Shown here: positions 41,576-52,532 of the stretch, in pieces
How positions within the stretch are numbered: the stretch's first letter is position 1
How the letters are laid out: each line of letters begins with the position of its first letter
Assembly (NCBI GenBank): GCA_030530095.1
Contig: JAUMVO010000003.1
Location: 38,205-102,204, forward strand
DNA: 64,000 bases
Source: Clostridiaceae bacterium
Lineage (GTDB): Bacteria; Bacillota; Clostridia; Oscillospirales; Acutalibacteraceae
Direction: 5' to 3'
Made by a program: the position numbers and the translations under genes
Notes under the pieces: generated by a model
Seen by the model: the letters and a program-made list of their open reading frames with translations, nothing else
The model's database searches: none
Told to the model about the DNA's origin: nothing

Positions 41576-41603
41576 ATTTTGCCTCCGTTAGCAAATTTGT
41601 TTA

Positions 41604-42842
41604 TCAATAATCCGTTACTCTGATGATTGAAAGGGGAGTAATCATATCGAGCTTTGCAAGCTTTTCGCGAAGCACGCCCTCTTTGTCGGTGTCGGTTACG
41701 AACGCGAACTCGTCGTGGGGAGCGTTACGTCTGTAAAGCACGGTAATCTCGCCGAACTGCTCGGCAGCCTTTTCGAGCGCCAGAGCCTTGTCCTCTGCGC
41801 TTGCGCGGATATAAAGCGCGTTCTCCATCTGAAGATAATCGTAAATATAACCCGGCTCGCTGTCGCCCCAGCCGAAAATTTTCTTGCGGTTGGCGTGCTT
41901 TGCGCAGTCGATAACGTCGGCAACAACCGCGCTTGCGGTCGGGAGCTTACCCGCGCCCTTGCCGTAGAATACAACGTCGCCGATAGCGTCGCCGCGGACG
42001 AGAATTGCATTGAATACGTCGTGAACGTTACCCAGCTGGCTGAAGCTCTTGACGATGCAGGGGCTTACCATAGCGCAGATCTGACTGTCGCTGACACGGC
42101 AGGCTCTGCCGAGAAGCTTGATTACCGCGTTGTACGAGTTAACGTATTCAACGTCGGCAAGCGTAATTTTGGTAATGCCTTCGGTATGAATCTCGTCGGG
42201 ATATACGTGCTTGCCGAAGCACAAAGAAGCGAGTATGCAGATTTTTCTGCACGCGTCGAAGCCCTCGATATCGGCCGTCGGGTCCTTTTCGGCGTAACCG
42301 TTGTCCTGAGCGAGCTTAAGCGCGTCGTCGAAGCTCATACTCTCCTCTATCATTTTAGTCAGAATGAAATTAGTTGTTCCGTTGAGTATGCCCGCTATCT
42401 CGTCAATTTCATTTGCGGCAAGGCACTGGGTGATAGGTCTGATAATCGGAACGCCGCCGCCGACGGAAGCTTCGAACAGGAAGTTTACGTTATTCTGCTC
42501 GGCAAGGCTTAACAGCTCGTAGCCCTTAGTGGCAACAAGCTCCTTGTTCGAGGAAACAACGCTCTTGCCCGCCTTGAGGCAGCTTGAAACGAATTCAAAC
42601 GCGGGGTGAAGTCCGCCCATGGTCTCAACTACGATTTTAACCTCGTCGTCGTTGAGAATTACGTTGAAGTCCTTGACAAACTTGTCCGCATTCGGATCGT
42701 CGGGAAAATCGCGGATGTCAAGTATATATTTAAGGTCAAGCTCAGGCTGTCCGCAGCGCTTGATTATACTGTCGTGATTTTTAAGGAAGACCTCGACTAC
42801 GCCCGAGCCGACGGTACCGTAACCCATAACAGCTATTTTCAT
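41604..42842 (-). CDS. hom: Homoserine dehydrogenase
   Basis: 412 residues. NAD(P) site AVMGYGTVGSGVVEV, the catalytic-domain segments LFEASVGGGVPIIRPI, GILNGTTNFILT and DPTADIEGFDA, and a C-terminal ACT domain (about 335-412) for threonine feedback. It makes homoserine from aspartate semialdehyde. No clear promoter or T-box in the 140-bp divergent leader. Confidence 0.95.
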   Translation of the reverse strand: MKIAVMGYGTVGSGVVEVFLKNHDSIIKRCGQPELDLKYILDIRDFPDDPNADKFVKDFNVILNDDEVKIVVETMGGLHPAFEFVSSCLKAGKSVVSSNKELVATKGYELLSLAEQNNVNFLFEASVGGGVPIIRPITQCLAANEIDEIAGILNGTTNFILTKMIEESMSFDDALKLAQDNGYAEKDPTADIEGFDACRKICILASLCFGKHVYPDEIHTEGITKITLADVEYVNSYNAVIKLLGRACRVSDSQICAMVSPCIVKSFSQLGNVHDVFNAILVRGDAIGDVVFYGKGAGKLPTASAVVADVIDCAKHANRKKIFGWGDSEPGYIYDYLQMENALYIRASAEDKALALEKAAEQFGEITVLYRRNAPHDEFAFVTDTDKEGVLREKLAKLDMITPLSIIRVTDY

Positions 42843-43022
42843 GGTTTCACGTCCTATACTTAAAATAATACAGATAACAGTTTAACATAATTTCCGCAAA
42901 TAATAAAGTATAAAACTATAAAAATGTAAAATTTCTATAAATGTTAACATTATTTATTGTATAAGTGAAAAAAATAGTATAAAATGTATATATTACAGCA
43001 AATTTCCGCGGGAGATACAGTA

Positions 43023-44243
43023 ATGGACTCAATAACAAAGAGAAAGAATTTTATAATTGACGTTGTCTATTTCGTACTGCTTATAGGACTGTTTTATCTG
43101 TTCTTTAAGTATGCCTTCGGCGTGTGTCTGCCCTTTATTTTTGCTATATTCATTGCAACTGTACTGCAGAAGCCTGTTAATGCCATTGTCAGAAAGACGA
43201 AGGGAAAGTTCAGAGGCTTCATTTCGGCGTTGCTGGCTATATTCTGCTTTGTAATACTCGGCTCGCTGGCGGTATTACTGATTGTAAGGCTTATCACCGA
43301 GCTTAAGTCATTCTGGGACTTCATTATGCTCAAGCTTGAGAACACTGAGCTTTTCATCACTCAGGTGTCCGAATGGATCAACACACGGCTTGTCAGACTG
43401 CCCGAGAGCCTGAGAATGAGTTTAATCGGATACGTTGAGAACTTCCTTTCGGGTCTTCTCGGCAGCGCCGAGGAAACGGCTGAGGTTACGGTTGAGAAAA
43501 CGCAGAGCTTCGATCTGTCGATCCTCGCTTCTCCGCTGAGCGCCGTATGGGGTACTGCAAAGCAGATACCCATGGTTGCGGTAGGTCTGCTCGTAGCGAT
43601 TGTTTCGTGCTGTTTTCTTACCGCCGATTACAAATCCTTCAAGGACCTTGTTATAAGAATTGCGGGCGAACGCAATTCGGTTAAGCTTGTAGCCGCTAAG
43701 AGAATACTTTTCTCAACCGTTGCGAAGGTCGGCAAGGCATATTTCATACTCATTTGCATAACCTTTACGGAAATGCTGTTGGGTTTGGGTGCGCTCAAGC
43801 TCTTCGGCCTTTACAAGGGCGGATATATTTTCGCAATTTCGCTTATTACCGCATTAGTTGACATTTTTCCCGTGCTCGGAACGGGTACAATACTCGTACC
43901 GTGGGGCATATATTCGCTTGTCACGGGCAACATAGGCTTCGGTATAGGAATACTTGTGCTCTATGCGGTCATTACGGTTATCAGACAGGCTGTTGAGCCC
44001 AAGCTCGTTGCGGATCAGCTCGGACTGCCTGCGTATATCACGATAGTTGCGATGTATATCGGCACTCAGCTGTTCGGCTTTATCGGACTGTTCCTGCTGC
44101 CGATAAGCATTATGCTTCTCAAGGTGCTTAACGACGAGGGAATAATCAGCATTTTCAGGCGCACAGACGTAAGCGTTGAGCAGATTAACGCCGAGGTCGA
44201 GGAAAAATTTCACCCCACCGGGAAGCAGGAGGACGGCAAATGA
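43023..44243 (+). CDS. AI-2E/PerM family membrane permease
   Basis: 406 residues from the ATG at 43023 behind GGGAG. About eight membrane segments, grouped 10-60, 65-90 and 205-390, with a long extracytoplasmic region between. The C-terminal pattern LVDIFPVLGTGTILVPWG and VEPKLVADQLGLPAYITIVA is characteristic of the AI-2E transporter/PerM/YtvI family. Substrate unknown. Its stop overlaps the next ATG (ATGA). Confidence 0.85.
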   Translation: MDSITKRKNFIIDVVYFVLLIGLFYLFFKYAFGVCLPFIFAIFIATVLQKPVNAIVRKTKGKFRGFISALLAIFCFVILGSLAVLLIVRLITELKSFWDFIMLKLENTELFITQVSEWINTRLVRLPESLRMSLIGYVENFLSGLLGSAEETAEVTVEKTQSFDLSILASPLSAVWGTAKQIPMVAVGLLVAIVSCCFLTADYKSFKDLVIRIAGERNSVKLVAAKRILFSTVAKVGKAYFILICITFTEMLLGLGALKLFGLYKGGYIFAISLITALVDIFPVLGTGTILVPWGIYSLVTGNIGFGIGILVLYAVITVIRQAVEPKLVADQLGLPAYITIVAMYIGTQLFGFIGLFLLPISIMLLKVLNDEGIISIFRRTDVSVEQINAEVEEKFHPTGKQEDGK

Positions 44244-44983
44244 TAGATATACACTGCCACATTCTGCCCAATATGGACGACGGCTCCGACAGTCTTGAGG
44301 AGTCGCTCAATATGATAAGAGTTGCGCAGAAAAACGATACCAATGTAATAATCGCGACACCGCACTTTTATAAATACGACTCGATTGACGAATTTGTTTA
44401 CGAGCGCGACGAGAAAGCTCTGTTGCTCAATAATGCAGCAAAGGAGCTCGGCTATAACGTTTCGGTTGCCTGCGGAGCCGAGGTTTTTCTTGACTCGAGA
44501 ATTTTTACGGCGGACAATCTCGATGAACTGACGCTCAACGGCAGTAAATATCTGCTGTGCGAGTTCACGCTCAAGCCCTTTGAGAACGAAAAGGCGGTTA
44601 TCTACTGCGAGGAACTTGTGTCGAGAGGTTACGTACCGATTATTGCGCATCCCGAGAGATACATAAATTTTCTCAATGACCCGACAGTTGTCAACGACCT
44701 GTGGGATATGGGCTGTAAATTTCAGGTTAACGCTTCAGGCCTTGCAGGTCACGGCGGAGAGAGGATGCAGGATTTTGCCTGCGAGCTTATAAAGCGAGGC
44801 TTCTGCGTCGCAATCGGCACGGACGCGCATTCGTCAAATCTGAGGAACAACCGTATTCTTGATAAGACAGACGAATTTCCCGAGGAAATTACGAAAGAGG
44901 ATATTGAGGAGCAGCTGAACGCCAATCCGCTTCGCATTCTCAAAAAGGAAGATTTGCCCGAAAACGAGGTCGAATACTTCTGA
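44240..44983 (+). CDS. PHP-type protein-tyrosine phosphatase (CpsB/YwqE family)
   Basis: 247 residues. Metal motifs MIDIHCHILPNMDDGS, ATPHFY, GAEVFLD, IIAHPERY and IGTDAHSSN in the order expected of the CpsB/CapC family. These manganese enzymes dephosphorylate bacterial tyrosine kinases, usually in capsule regulation. No kinase or capsule genes lie nearby, so its partner is unknown. Confidence 0.9.
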   Translation: MIDIHCHILPNMDDGSDSLEESLNMIRVAQKNDTNVIIATPHFYKYDSIDEFVYERDEKALLLNNAAKELGYNVSVACGAEVFLDSRIFTADNLDELTLNGSKYLLCEFTLKPFENEKAVIYCEELVSRGYVPIIAHPERYINFLNDPTVVNDLWDMGCKFQVNASGLAGHGGERMQDFACELIKRGFCVAIGTDAHSSNLRNNRILDKTDEFPEEITKEDIEEQLNANPLRILKKEDLPENEVEYF

Positions 44984-45019
44984 AAAACGCTATACAATAT
45001 TATATATAGGCTTATACAG

Positions 45020-45060
45020 AGTCGGAAAACCGCAGATTTTTGCGTTTTTCCGACTTTGAC
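45020..45060 (+). terminator. Terminator after the phosphatase gene
   Basis: AGTCGGAAAA (45020-45029) pairs with TTTTCCGACT (45046-45055), with an inner GCAGATTTTTGC hairpin. Confidence 0.6.
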
Positions 45061-45168
45061 ATTTTACTGAATAATGTGCAAAAACACAAAATATTGTGGT
45101 TACTTTGAGGGGGTTGCATATTTTCAAAAAGTTTTTGCATTTTTACCGAAAATTTTTTGAAAAAATTG

Positions 45169-45197
45169 TTGCAATTACCAAAATTGTGTGATACAAT
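45169..45197 (+). promoter_or_regulatory. Promoter of the S10 ribosomal operon
   Basis: TTGCAA (45169-45174) and TACAAT (45192-45197) with 17-bp spacing, about 300 bases before rpsJ. Confidence 0.65.
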
Positions 45198-45204
45198 CTT
45201 CCAG

Positions 45205-45495
45205 CATATTGCGCTAATGGGATTACTGCGCCCATTCGCAATATTATGATATGCGATGATGCGGCAGGTGGCTGCACTTTGATGCAGGGAATTGTCGCGG
45301 AGTATGTCCGATTACAAACCGGGCGAAACAATATGTGTCACGCCGGCAGACGCGTACCCCAACTGCGCGCCGAACGACAGACACAGTGTGCTTTTTGAGC
45401 GTCCGAATTATTTCGGATTTTTATAATGCGCGGGTGAGAAACGCCCGGCAGGGTTGCAACAAAAAGCATTGCCCAAATTTAAGGAGGCAAAACAA
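45205..45495 (+). ncRNA. Structured S10-operon leader with attenuator-like hairpin
   Basis: A 14-bp two-part stem ATATTGCG..AATGGG/CCCATT..CGCAATAT (45206-45244) is followed by CTGCA/TGCAG near 45272-45287. A terminator-like TCCGAA/TTCGGA stem (45402-45417) with TTTTTATAAT stands 75 bases before rpsJ. No open frame here is convincing. Leader attenuation of S10 operons is known (L4 in E. coli); the factor here is unknown. Confidence 0.6.
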
Positions 45496-45810
45496 ATGGC
45501 AGCAGCAAAAGGCAAAAAGATCAGAATCAGACTCAAGGGCTACGATCACAATATCGTAGACAAGGCGGCAGAGAAGATCGTTGAAACCGCTAAGCGCACG
45601 GGCGCTCAGGTATCCGGTCCCGTTCCGCTTCCCACGGAGAAGGAAGTAGTTACTATTCTTCGTGCTGTTCACAAGTACAAGGATTCCCGTGAGCAGTTTG
45701 AGCAGAGAACTCACAAAAGGCTTATCGACATCTTAAGACCCTCAAACAAAACTGTTGAGGCTCTTACCAGTCTTGAGCTTCCCGCAGGCGTTGAAGTAGA
45801 GATTAAATAA
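45496..45810 (+). CDS. rpsJ: 30S ribosomal protein S10
   Basis: 104 residues from the ATG at 45496 behind AAGGAGG; an in-frame ATG at 45454 adds 14 residues and has no ribosome site. [20 protein letters not shown], then GPVPLPT and [20 protein letters not shown], are the S10 signature. First gene of the S10 operon; S10 also serves as NusE. Confidence 0.97.
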   Translation: MAAAKGKKIRIRLKGYDHNIVDKAAEKIVETAKRTGAQVSGPVPLPTEKEVVTILRAVHKYKDSREQFEQRTHKRLIDILRPSNKTVEALTSLELPAGVEVEIK

Positions 45811-45879
45811 TTGAAGCTTTACGCTTACAGGTCAAGTTGGCAAAACGCCAACCAATAATCTGACAGGAGGAAATACAAA

Positions 45880-46518
45880 ATGAAAAAAGGTCTTATCGCA
45901 AAGAAAATCGGTATGACACAGCTTTTCGACGACAACGGCAAGGTTATTCCCGTAACAGTCGTAGAAGCAGGTCCGTGCACGGTAGTACAGAAGAAGACCG
46001 TTGAGACAGACGGTTACGAGGCAATTCAGGTAGGCTTCGGTGATGTTAAGGTTACCAGAGTCAACAAGCCTGAGGCAGGCCACTTCAAGAAGGCTGACGT
46101 TGCACCGCAGAAGGTACTCAAGGAATTCAGACTTGAGGACATGAGCAATTATAACGTAGGCGACACACTCAAAGCTGACGTGTTTGCAGTAGGCGACAGA
46201 GTTGACGTAGTCGGCACATCAAAGGGTAAGGGAACCGCAGGTTCGATCAAGAGATGGAACTTCTCGAGACTTAAAGAGTCTCACGGTACCGGCCCCGTCG
46301 GCAGACACGCAGGTTCGCTGGGTGCTTGTTCGGATCCGTCAAGAGTTTACAAGGGAAAGAAGCTCGCCGGCCATCTCGGTTCGGAAAGAGTTACAATCCA
46401 GAACCTTGACGTAGTTAAGGTTGACGCTGAGAACAACCTCATCGCTATCAAGGGCGCCATCCCCGGCCCCAAGGGCGGCATCGTAGTTCTCGCAGACACA
46501 GTTAAGTGCAGTAAGTGA
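45880..46518 (+). CDS. rplC: 50S ribosomal protein L3
   Basis: 212 residues. [20 protein letters not shown] at the start, then [16 protein letters not shown] and [20 protein letters not shown], the loop that reaches the peptidyl-transferase centre. CAGGAGG precedes the ATG. Confidence 0.97.
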   Translation: MKKGLIAKKIGMTQLFDDNGKVIPVTVVEAGPCTVVQKKTVETDGYEAIQVGFGDVKVTRVNKPEAGHFKKADVAPQKVLKEFRLEDMSNYNVGDTLKADVFAVGDRVDVVGTSKGKGTAGSIKRWNFSRLKESHGTGPVGRHAGSLGACSDPSRVYKGKKLAGHLGSERVTIQNLDVVKVDAENNLIAIKGAIPGPKGGIVVLADTVKCSK

Positions 46519-46536
46519 GAAAGGAGTGCTTGAATA

Positions 46537-47160
46537 ATGGCTAAATTACAGGTTTTAGACAAGAAGGGCAAGAAGGTTTCCGACATCGAGCTTAACGATG
46601 ACATCTTCGCAATCGAGCCCAGCAAGTCAGCTATGCATCTCGTAGTTGTTGCGTATCTCGCAGCACAGCGTCATGGCACTCAGTCGACTCTCACCCGTTC
46701 CGAAGTTTCCGGCGGCGGCAAGAAGCCTTGGCGTCAAAAGGGAACCGGTCGCGCAAGACAGGGTTCAACCAGAAGCCCGCAGTGGACTCACGGCGGTATC
46801 GCACACGGCCCCAAGCCGAGAGATTACAAGCTTGACGTAAATAAGAAGGTAAGAAGACTCGCTATGAAGTCTGCTCTTTCTTCAAAGGTTGCCGACAGCG
46901 AAATGATCGTAGTTGATTCACTCGCTATGGACGCAATCAAGACAAAGGATATGACAGAGGTTCTTTCCGCTGTCAAGGCCGGCAAGAAGACGCTTATCGT
47001 ACTTCCCGAGAAGGACGATGTAGTTTACAAGAGCGCCAGAAACATTGAAGGCGTTAAGGTTTCACCGGTCAACACGCTCAACGTTTACGACATTCTTAAC
47101 TGCAATACACTTGTAGTTGCAAAGGATGCGGTTACAAAGATTGAGGAGGTATTTGCATAA
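46537..47160 (+). CDS. rplD: 50S ribosomal protein L4
   Basis: 207 residues. [20 protein letters not shown] then [17 protein letters not shown] is the extended tunnel loop. A candidate for feedback on the S10 leader. Stop overlaps rplW (TAATG). Confidence 0.97.
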   Translation: MAKLQVLDKKGKKVSDIELNDDIFAIEPSKSAMHLVVVAYLAAQRHGTQSTLTRSEVSGGGKKPWRQKGTGRARQGSTRSPQWTHGGIAHGPKPRDYKLDVNKKVRRLAMKSALSSKVADSEMIVVDSLAMDAIKTKDMTEVLSAVKAGKKTLIVLPEKDDVVYKSARNIEGVKVSPVNTLNVYDILNCNTLVVAKDAVTKIEEVFA

Positions 47161-47453
47161 TGAAGTTTGCACAGGATATTATCCTCCGTCCGGTAATTAC
47201 AGAGGAAAGCATGATGGGCACCGCTGATAAGAAGTACACCTTCAAGGTTGCCAAGACTGCTTCTAAGTCGGAAATTAAAGAGGCTGTTGAACAGCTTTTC
47301 GGCGTTAAGGTTGAAAAGGTCAACACCATGAATTGCAAGGGTCACTTAAGAAGATACGGCCGTTTCGAGGGCTACACTGCTTCCTGGAAGAAGGCTATCG
47401 TTACTCTTACAGCTGATTCAAAAACTATCGAATTCTTTGACGGAATGATGTAA
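47160..47453 (+). CDS. rplW: 50S ribosomal protein L23
   Basis: 97 residues. [20 protein letters not shown] and [20 protein letters not shown] are typical. It lies at the exit of the peptide tunnel, where trigger factor and SRP dock. One-base overlap with rplD. Confidence 0.96.
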   Translation: MKFAQDIILRPVITEESMMGTADKKYTFKVAKTASKSEIKEAVEQLFGVKVEKVNTMNCKGHLRRYGRFEGYTASWKKAIVTLTADSKTIEFFDGMM

Positions 47454-47520
47454 TAATCCCAAACGGTAATGTATGGAGTAAAGACAGCTCCGCTAAGCCG
47501 TTATTAAGGAGAGTGAAACA

Positions 47521-48351
47521 ATGTCTATTAAAGTCTATAAACCGACTACGAATTCAAGACGTAATACATCGGTTACAGATTATTCCGAGCTTTCAAAGGT
47601 CGCTCCCGAGAGAAGCCTTCTGGCACCGCTCAACAAGAATGCAGGCCGTAACAGCTACGGAAGAATAACAGTTCGTCACCGCGGTGGCGGCAACAGAAGA
47701 AAGTATCGTATCATCGACTTCAAGAGAGATAAGCAGGGTACAGCAACCGTACTTACTCTCGAATACGATCCCAACCGTTCGGCATTTATCGCGCTCGTTG
47801 AGTACGAGGACGGCGAGAAGAGATACATCCTCGCTCCCGTAGGCCTTAACGTAGGCGATAAGATTGAGTCAGGCGCAGGCGCAGACATCAAGGTCGGCAA
47901 CGCGCTTCAGCTCAAGGACATCCCGACAGGTACATTCGTACACAACGTAGAGCTCTATCCCGGCAGAGGCGGCCAGCTCGCAAGAGCGGCAGGCAACTCC
48001 GCACAGCTCATGGCTAAGGAAAACGGTCTCGCACTTCTCAGACTTCCTTCGGGCGAGTTGAGAAATGTTCCCGCAGACTGCAGAGCCACAATCGGTACTG
48101 TCGGCAACACCGACCACGAAAACGTTAAGATCGGTAAGGCAGGACGTACACGCCACATGGGCATCAGACCTACAGTCCGCGGTTCTGTTATGAACCCGAA
48201 CGACCACCCCCACGGCGGTGGTGAAGGTAAGTCACCCATCGGTCGTCCCGGCCCGTGCACACCTTGGGGCAAGCCCGCTCTCGGTTACAAGACCAGAGAC
48301 AAGAAGAAGGCTTCCAACAAGATGATCGTAAAGCGTCGTAACGGTAAATAA
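47521..48351 (+). CDS. rplB: 50S ribosomal protein L2
   Basis: 276 residues. [20 protein letters not shown] and the C-terminal [20 protein letters not shown] with the conserved His near the peptidyl-transferase centre. The 67-base gap before it has a loose AACGG..CCGTT hairpin. Confidence 0.97.
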   Translation: MSIKVYKPTTNSRRNTSVTDYSELSKVAPERSLLAPLNKNAGRNSYGRITVRHRGGGNRRKYRIIDFKRDKQGTATVLTLEYDPNRSAFIALVEYEDGEKRYILAPVGLNVGDKIESGAGADIKVGNALQLKDIPTGTFVHNVELYPGRGGQLARAAGNSAQLMAKENGLALLRLPSGELRNVPADCRATIGTVGNTDHENVKIGKAGRTRHMGIRPTVRGSVMNPNDHPHGGGEGKSPIGRPGPCTPWGKPALGYKTRDKKKASNKMIVKRRNGK

Positions 48352-48369
48352 TTGAAGGGAGTGTAGAAT

Positions 48370-48651
48370 ATGTCAAGAAGTACTAAAAAGGGCCCTTATG
48401 TAGCTCCCAAGCTGCTTGCAAGGGTTGAAGAAATGAATAAGAACGGCGAAAAGATAGTTCTTAAGACATGGAGCCGCAGCTCTACTATATTCCCGGCATT
48501 CGTCGGACACACTTTTGCAGTTCATGACGGCAGAAAGCATGTTCCGGTTTACGTTACAGAGGATATGGTCGGCCATAAGCTCGGCGAATTTGCACCGACA
48601 AGAACCTTCAGAGGCCATGCCGGTTCAAAGACATCAAACAACGGTAAATAA
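48370..48651 (+). CDS. rpsS: 30S ribosomal protein S19
   Basis: 93 residues. [15 protein letters not shown] and [20 protein letters not shown], then [18 protein letters not shown], are diagnostic. Binds the 16S head with S13. Confidence 0.97.
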   Translation: MSRSTKKGPYVAPKLLARVEEMNKNGEKIVLKTWSRSSTIFPAFVGHTFAVHDGRKHVPVYVTEDMVGHKLGEFAPTRTFRGHAGSKTSNNGK

Positions 48652-48675
48652 ACAGCGAAAGGAGTGTATTAACTA

Positions 48676-49008
48676 ATGGAAGCAACGGCAAAGGTTACTA
48701 ACGTACGTATTGCCCCCAGAAAGGTTAAGATCGTACTTGATTTAATCAGAAACAAGCCTTGCGATGAAGCGTTAGCGATTTTGAAGTACACACCCAAGGC
48801 TGCGTGTGAACCGCTTGGAAAGCTTTTGAAATCTGCTATCGCAAATGCAGAAAACAAGGACATGGACACTACAAGACTTTATATCGCGGAGTGCCGTGTA
48901 GATCAGGGCCCCACGCTCAAGAGAATCAGACCCAGAGCACAGGGCAGAGCATTCAGAATAAACAAAAAGACTTCGCACATTTACCTTGTGCTTAAAGAAG
49001 CAGAATAA
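48676..49008 (+). CDS. rplV: 50S ribosomal protein L22
   Basis: 110 residues. [20 protein letters not shown] at the start and [20 protein letters not shown], the hairpin loop of the exit tunnel where macrolide resistance changes arise. Confidence 0.97.
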   Translation: MEATAKVTNVRIAPRKVKIVLDLIRNKPCDEALAILKYTPKAACEPLGKLLKSAIANAENKDMDTTRLYIAECRVDQGPTLKRIRPRAQGRAFRINKKTSHIYLVLKEAE

Positions 49009-49027
49009 GTGAGGAGGAGGTTATACA

Positions 49028-49699
49028 ATGGGACAGAAAATTAATCCTACCGGTCTTAGAATCGGCGTAATCAAGGATTGGGAATCACGTTGGTACTGTG
49101 ATAAGAAAAATTTCGGCGATACGCTTGTATCGGACGACAAGCTCCGTAAGTATCTCCTCAAGTCACTTGCTCCGGCAGGCGTACCGAAGGTAGAAATCGA
49201 GAGAGATGCGAAGAGAGTAAGAGTTAACATTCACTGCGCAAAGCCCGGTATGGTTATCGGTAAGGGCGGCACAGAGATTGAGAAGCTCAAGGATACATGT
49301 AAGGAAATGCTCGGCGGCGACAAAGAGGTTTTCGTTAACATTATCGAAATCAAGCAGCCCGACTTAAACGCTCAGCTCGTAGCTGAGAGCATCGCTTCAC
49401 AGCTTGAAAGAAGAATTTCCTTCAGAAGAGCAGTTAAGCAGGCTATCGGCAGAGCCATGAAGCTTTATGCTAAGGGCATCAAGGTACAGGTAAGCGGCAG
49501 ACTCGGCGGCGCTGAAATAGCACGTTCGGAGCATTACCGCGAAGGCACCATTCCGCTGCAGACAATCCGTGCCGACATCGACTACGGCTTTGCCGAGGCA
49601 AAGACAACCTACGGTCGTATAGGCGTTAAGGTTTGGCTGTATCAGGGTGAAGTTCTTCACGAGAGCCGCAGATCTCGCAGAGAAGGAGGCAGAAAATAA
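49028..49699 (+). CDS. rpsC: 30S ribosomal protein S3
   Basis: 223 residues. [20 protein letters not shown], a KH domain with [15 protein letters not shown], and a C-terminal [20 protein letters not shown]. Part of the mRNA entry helicase. One-base overlap with rplP. Confidence 0.97.
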   Translation: MGQKINPTGLRIGVIKDWESRWYCDKKNFGDTLVSDDKLRKYLLKSLAPAGVPKVEIERDAKRVRVNIHCAKPGMVIGKGGTEIEKLKDTCKEMLGGDKEVFVNIIEIKQPDLNAQLVAESIASQLERRISFRRAVKQAIGRAMKLYAKGIKVQVSGRLGGAEIARSEHYREGTIPLQTIRADIDYGFAEAKTTYGRIGVKVWLYQGEVLHESRRSRREGGRK

Positions 49700-50130
49700 T
49701 GCTTTTACCCAAGAGAGTTAAATACCGCAGAGTTCAGAGAGGTCGTTTGACCGGTAAAGCGTTAAGAGGCAACAAGGTTACTTACGGTGACTACGGTCTC
49801 GTTGCAACCGAACCTGCGTGGATTACAGCTAATCAGATCGAGGCAGCCCGTATTGCTATGACAAGATATATCAAGCGTGGCGGTCAGGTTTGGATAAAGA
49901 TTTTCCCGGATAAGCCGATCACTGAGAAGCCGGCTGAAACCCGAATGGGTTCAGGTAAGGGCTCGCCCGAATACTGGGTAGCAGTCGTTAAGCCCGGCAG
50001 AGTTCTCTTCGAGATCGCAGGCGTTCCGGAAGAAACAGCCCGTGAGGCTATGCGTCTTGCCGCTAACAAGCTTCCCATCAAGTGCAAGTTTGTTGCCAAG
50101 GCAAGCGAAGAAGAGGATGGTGAGCAGTAA
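49699..50130 (+). CDS. rplP: 50S ribosomal protein L16
   Basis: 143 residues. [20 protein letters not shown] and [20 protein letters not shown] then [17 protein letters not shown] are typical. Lies near the A-site tRNA. One-base overlap with rpmC. Confidence 0.97.
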   Translation: MLLPKRVKYRRVQRGRLTGKALRGNKVTYGDYGLVATEPAWITANQIEAARIAMTRYIKRGGQVWIKIFPDKPITEKPAETRMGSGKGSPEYWVAVVKPGRVLFEIAGVPEETAREAMRLAANKLPIKCKFVAKASEEEDGEQ

Positions 50131-50333
50131 TGAAAGCAAACGAATTAAAAAAACTCTCCAAGGCAGAGTTGGATGCTAAACTCTTGGAATTAAAGGACGA
50201 GCTTTTTAAGTTACGCTTCCAGCAGGCCATCAACCAACTCGACAATCCGATGCGTATAAGTGCCGTTAAGAAGGATATCGCAAGAGTTAAGACTGTTATC
50301 CGCGATAACGAACTTCACGGCGCACAGGGCTAA
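50130..50333 (+). CDS. rpmC: 50S ribosomal protein L29
   Basis: 67 residues, helical. [20 protein letters not shown] then [18 protein letters not shown] is the L29 pattern. Confidence 0.95.
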   Translation: MKANELKKLSKAELDAKLLELKDELFKLRFQQAINQLDNPMRISAVKKDIARVKTVIRDNELHGAQG

Positions 50334-50353
50334 GGTAAGGGAGGACAATCATA

Positions 50354-50611
50354 ATGAGTGAAAGAAATCTCAGAAAAACTCAGGTTGGTATCGTAACAAG
50401 CGATAAGATGGAGAAGACAGTCGTTGTTTCAATCAAGGACAAGATTCAGCATCCGCTTTACAAGAAGATAGTTAACCGTACAGTTAAAATCAAGGCTCAT
50501 GATGAGAACAATGAGTGCGGCATAGGCGACAAGGTTCTCATTATGGAAACCCGTCCTCTCTCCAAAGATAAGAGATGGCGAGTTGCAGAAATCATCGAGA
50601 AAGCGAAATAA
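50354..50611 (+). CDS. rpsQ: 30S ribosomal protein S17
   Basis: 85 residues, OB fold. [20 protein letters not shown] and [20 protein letters not shown] are the family signature. Confidence 0.96.
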   Translation: MSERNLRKTQVGIVTSDKMEKTVVVSIKDKIQHPLYKKIVNRTVKIKAHDENNECGIGDKVLIMETRPLSKDKRWRVAEIIEKAK

Positions 50612-50632
50612 TTTTCTAAGGAGGAATTTACT

Positions 50633-51001
50633 GTGGTACAACAACAGAGTTACCTCAAGGTTGCCGATAACACCGGTGCGAAAGAGATTATGTGCATTCG
50701 CGTACTCGGTGGTTCAGGCAGAAGGTATGCTAACATAGGCGACGTTATTGTAGCATCTGTCAAGAAGGCAGCGCCCGGCGGCGTTGTTAAAAAGGGCGAT
50801 GTTGTCAAGGCGGTCGTTGTAAGAACACACAAGGGCGTTCGCAGAGACGACGGTACTTATATCCGTTTCGATGAAAACGCTGCAGTGCTTATAAAAGACG
50901 ATAAGACCCCCAGAGGCACCCGTATCTTTGGGCCGGTAGCAAGAGAGCTTCGTGACAAGGACTATATGAAGATCCTTTCGCTTGCTCCCGAAGTGCTTTA
51001 A
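50633..51001 (+). CDS. rplN: 50S ribosomal protein L14
   Basis: 122 residues with a GTG start at 50633, fixed by AAGGAGG nine bases upstream and by the conserved start [18 protein letters not shown]. Ends with [20 protein letters not shown]. Confidence 0.97.
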   Translation: MVQQQSYLKVADNTGAKEIMCIRVLGGSGRRYANIGDVIVASVKKAAPGGVVKKGDVVKAVVVRTHKGVRRDDGTYIRFDENAAVLIKDDKTPRGTRIFGPVARELRDKDYMKILSLAPEVL

Positions 51002-51016
51002 TGGAGGTAAACGAGA

Positions 51017-51337
51017 ATGATTAAAAAAGTTCACGTTAAGACAGGCGATACCGTTGTCGTTATCAACGGTAAGAACCGCGGCAAGCAGGGCAAGGTTATG
51101 CAGGTAAGCCCGAAGGAAGGCAAGGTCATCGTTGAAGGCGTTAACATGGTTACCAAGCATGTTAAGCCCCGTCAGATGGGTGAGCCCGGCGGACTTATCA
51201 AGGCGGAAGCAGCTCTCTATGCCGACAAGGTTCAGCTTATTTGCCCCAAGTGCGGTAAGGCGACCAGAATCGGTCACGACGGCACAGGCAAGGATAAGAA
51301 GCGCGTATGCAAAAAGTGCGGCGCGAAGTTTGAATAA
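51017..51337 (+). CDS. rplX: 50S ribosomal protein L24
   Basis: 106 residues with a KOW motif ([18 protein letters not shown]) and a C-terminal pair of CPKC/CKKC motifs near residues 76-101. First protein to bind 23S rRNA in assembly. Confidence 0.96.
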   Translation: MIKKVHVKTGDTVVVINGKNRGKQGKVMQVSPKEGKVIVEGVNMVTKHVKPRQMGEPGGLIKAEAALYADKVQLICPKCGKATRIGHDGTGKDKKRVCKKCGAKFE

Positions 51338-51353
51338 GGGAGGGACATAACCA

Positions 51354-51896
51354 ATGGCAGCAAGACTTAAAGAATACTACAAAGCTGAAGTTGCTCCGGC
51401 ACTCCAGAAGAAGTTCGGCTACAAGAGCGTTATGGAAATCCCGAAGCTTGACAAGATAATCGTCAACGTCGGATGCGGCGAGGCAAAGGACAACTCAAAG
51501 GTTGTAAGCGCTATCATGAACGATCTTTCGATCATCACCGGTCAGAAGCCCGTTGAGTGCAAGGCCAAGAAGTCCGTTGCTAACTTCAAAATCCGTGAAG
51601 GTATGACTATCGGCGTCAAGGTTACGCTCCGCGGCGACAGAATGTACGAATTCCTCGACAGATTCTTCAATCTGGCACTTCCGAGAGTTCGTGACTTCAG
51701 AGGTATCAACCCCAATTCCTTTGACGGCAGAGGCAACTACTCAATGGGCGTCAAGGAACAGCTGATATTCCCTGAGATTGAATATGACAAGATTGACGCA
51801 GTTCGCGGCATGGATATATGCTTCGTAACTACTGCAAACACCGACGAAGAGGCCAGAGAGCTCCTTTCTCTCATGGGCGCTCCGTTCGAGAAATAA
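51354..51896 (+). CDS. rplE: 50S ribosomal protein L5
   Basis: 180 residues. [39 protein letters not shown] and [20 protein letters not shown] are typical. Binds 5S rRNA. Confidence 0.97.
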   Translation: MAARLKEYYKAEVAPALQKKFGYKSVMEIPKLDKIIVNVGCGEAKDNSKVVSAIMNDLSIITGQKPVECKAKKSVANFKIREGMTIGVKVTLRGDRMYEFLDRFFNLALPRVRDFRGINPNSFDGRGNYSMGVKEQLIFPEIEYDKIDAVRGMDICFVTTANTDEEARELLSLMGAPFEK

Positions 51897-51909
51897 GGAG
51901 GGATAACAA

Positions 51910-52095
51910 GTGGCAAAGACATCAATGAAGATCAGAGCGGCACGTCCCGCTAAGTATTCGACAAGAGAACATAACAGATGCAAAATCTGCGGCAGACCAC
52001 ATGCTTATCTCCGTAAATACGGTGTTTGCCGTATCTGCTTCAGAAAGTTAGCACACGCCGGTCAGATTCCGGGTGTCAAGAAGGCAAGTTGGTAA
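51910..52095 (+). CDS. rpsN: 30S ribosomal protein S14, zinc-binding type Z
   Basis: 61 residues with a GTG start at 51910 behind GGAGGG. CKIC (24-27) and CRIC (40-43) form the zinc site, so it is the short Firmicutes/Actinobacteria form. Confidence 0.96.
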   Translation: MAKTSMKIRAARPAKYSTREHNRCKICGRPHAYLRKYGVCRICFRKLAHAGQIPGVKKASW

Positions 52096-52120
52096 GAGCG
52101 ATTGCAAAGGAGGAAATAGT

Positions 52121-52519
52121 ATGCAAATCTCTGATAGCATCGGTGATATGCTCACAAGAATCCGCAATGCGAATTCCGCAAAGCATGACACGGTGAAGGT
52201 TCCTGCATCAAACATGAAGAAGGCAATTGCTCAGATTCTTGTTGATGAAGGCTATATAAAGGGTTTCAAGGTTGAAGACGACGGCAAGCAGGGCATCATT
52301 GAGATCGAGCTCAAGTACGGCCCCAACAAGTCCTCCGTCATCACCGGATTGCGCAGAGTTTCCAAGCCCGGTCTGCGTATATATACAGATTGCGAGAATA
52401 TGCCCAAGGTTATCAAGGGCCTCGGCATTGCAATCCTTTCAACATCCAAGGGCGTTATGACTGACAAGGACGCACGCAAGGCCAACGTTGGCGGCGAAGT
52501 TCTTGCCTACATCTGGTAA
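52121..52519 (+). CDS. rpsH: 30S ribosomal protein S8
   Basis: 132 residues from the ATG at 52121 behind AAAGGAGG; an in-frame start at 52073 overlaps rpsN and is rejected. [20 protein letters not shown] and [20 protein letters not shown] are typical. A known spc-operon autoregulator in E. coli. Confidence 0.97.
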   Translation: MQISDSIGDMLTRIRNANSAKHDTVKVPASNMKKAIAQILVDEGYIKGFKVEDDGKQGIIEIELKYGPNKSSVITGLRRVSKPGLRIYTDCENMPKVIKGLGIAILSTSKGVMTDKDARKANVGGEVLAYIW

Positions 52520-52532
52520 GGAGGTTAACAGT

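Noticed and set aside
41715..42512. 265-codon plus-strand frame opposite hom
   Set aside because: Mirrors the hom codon pattern; no start signal and no family features.
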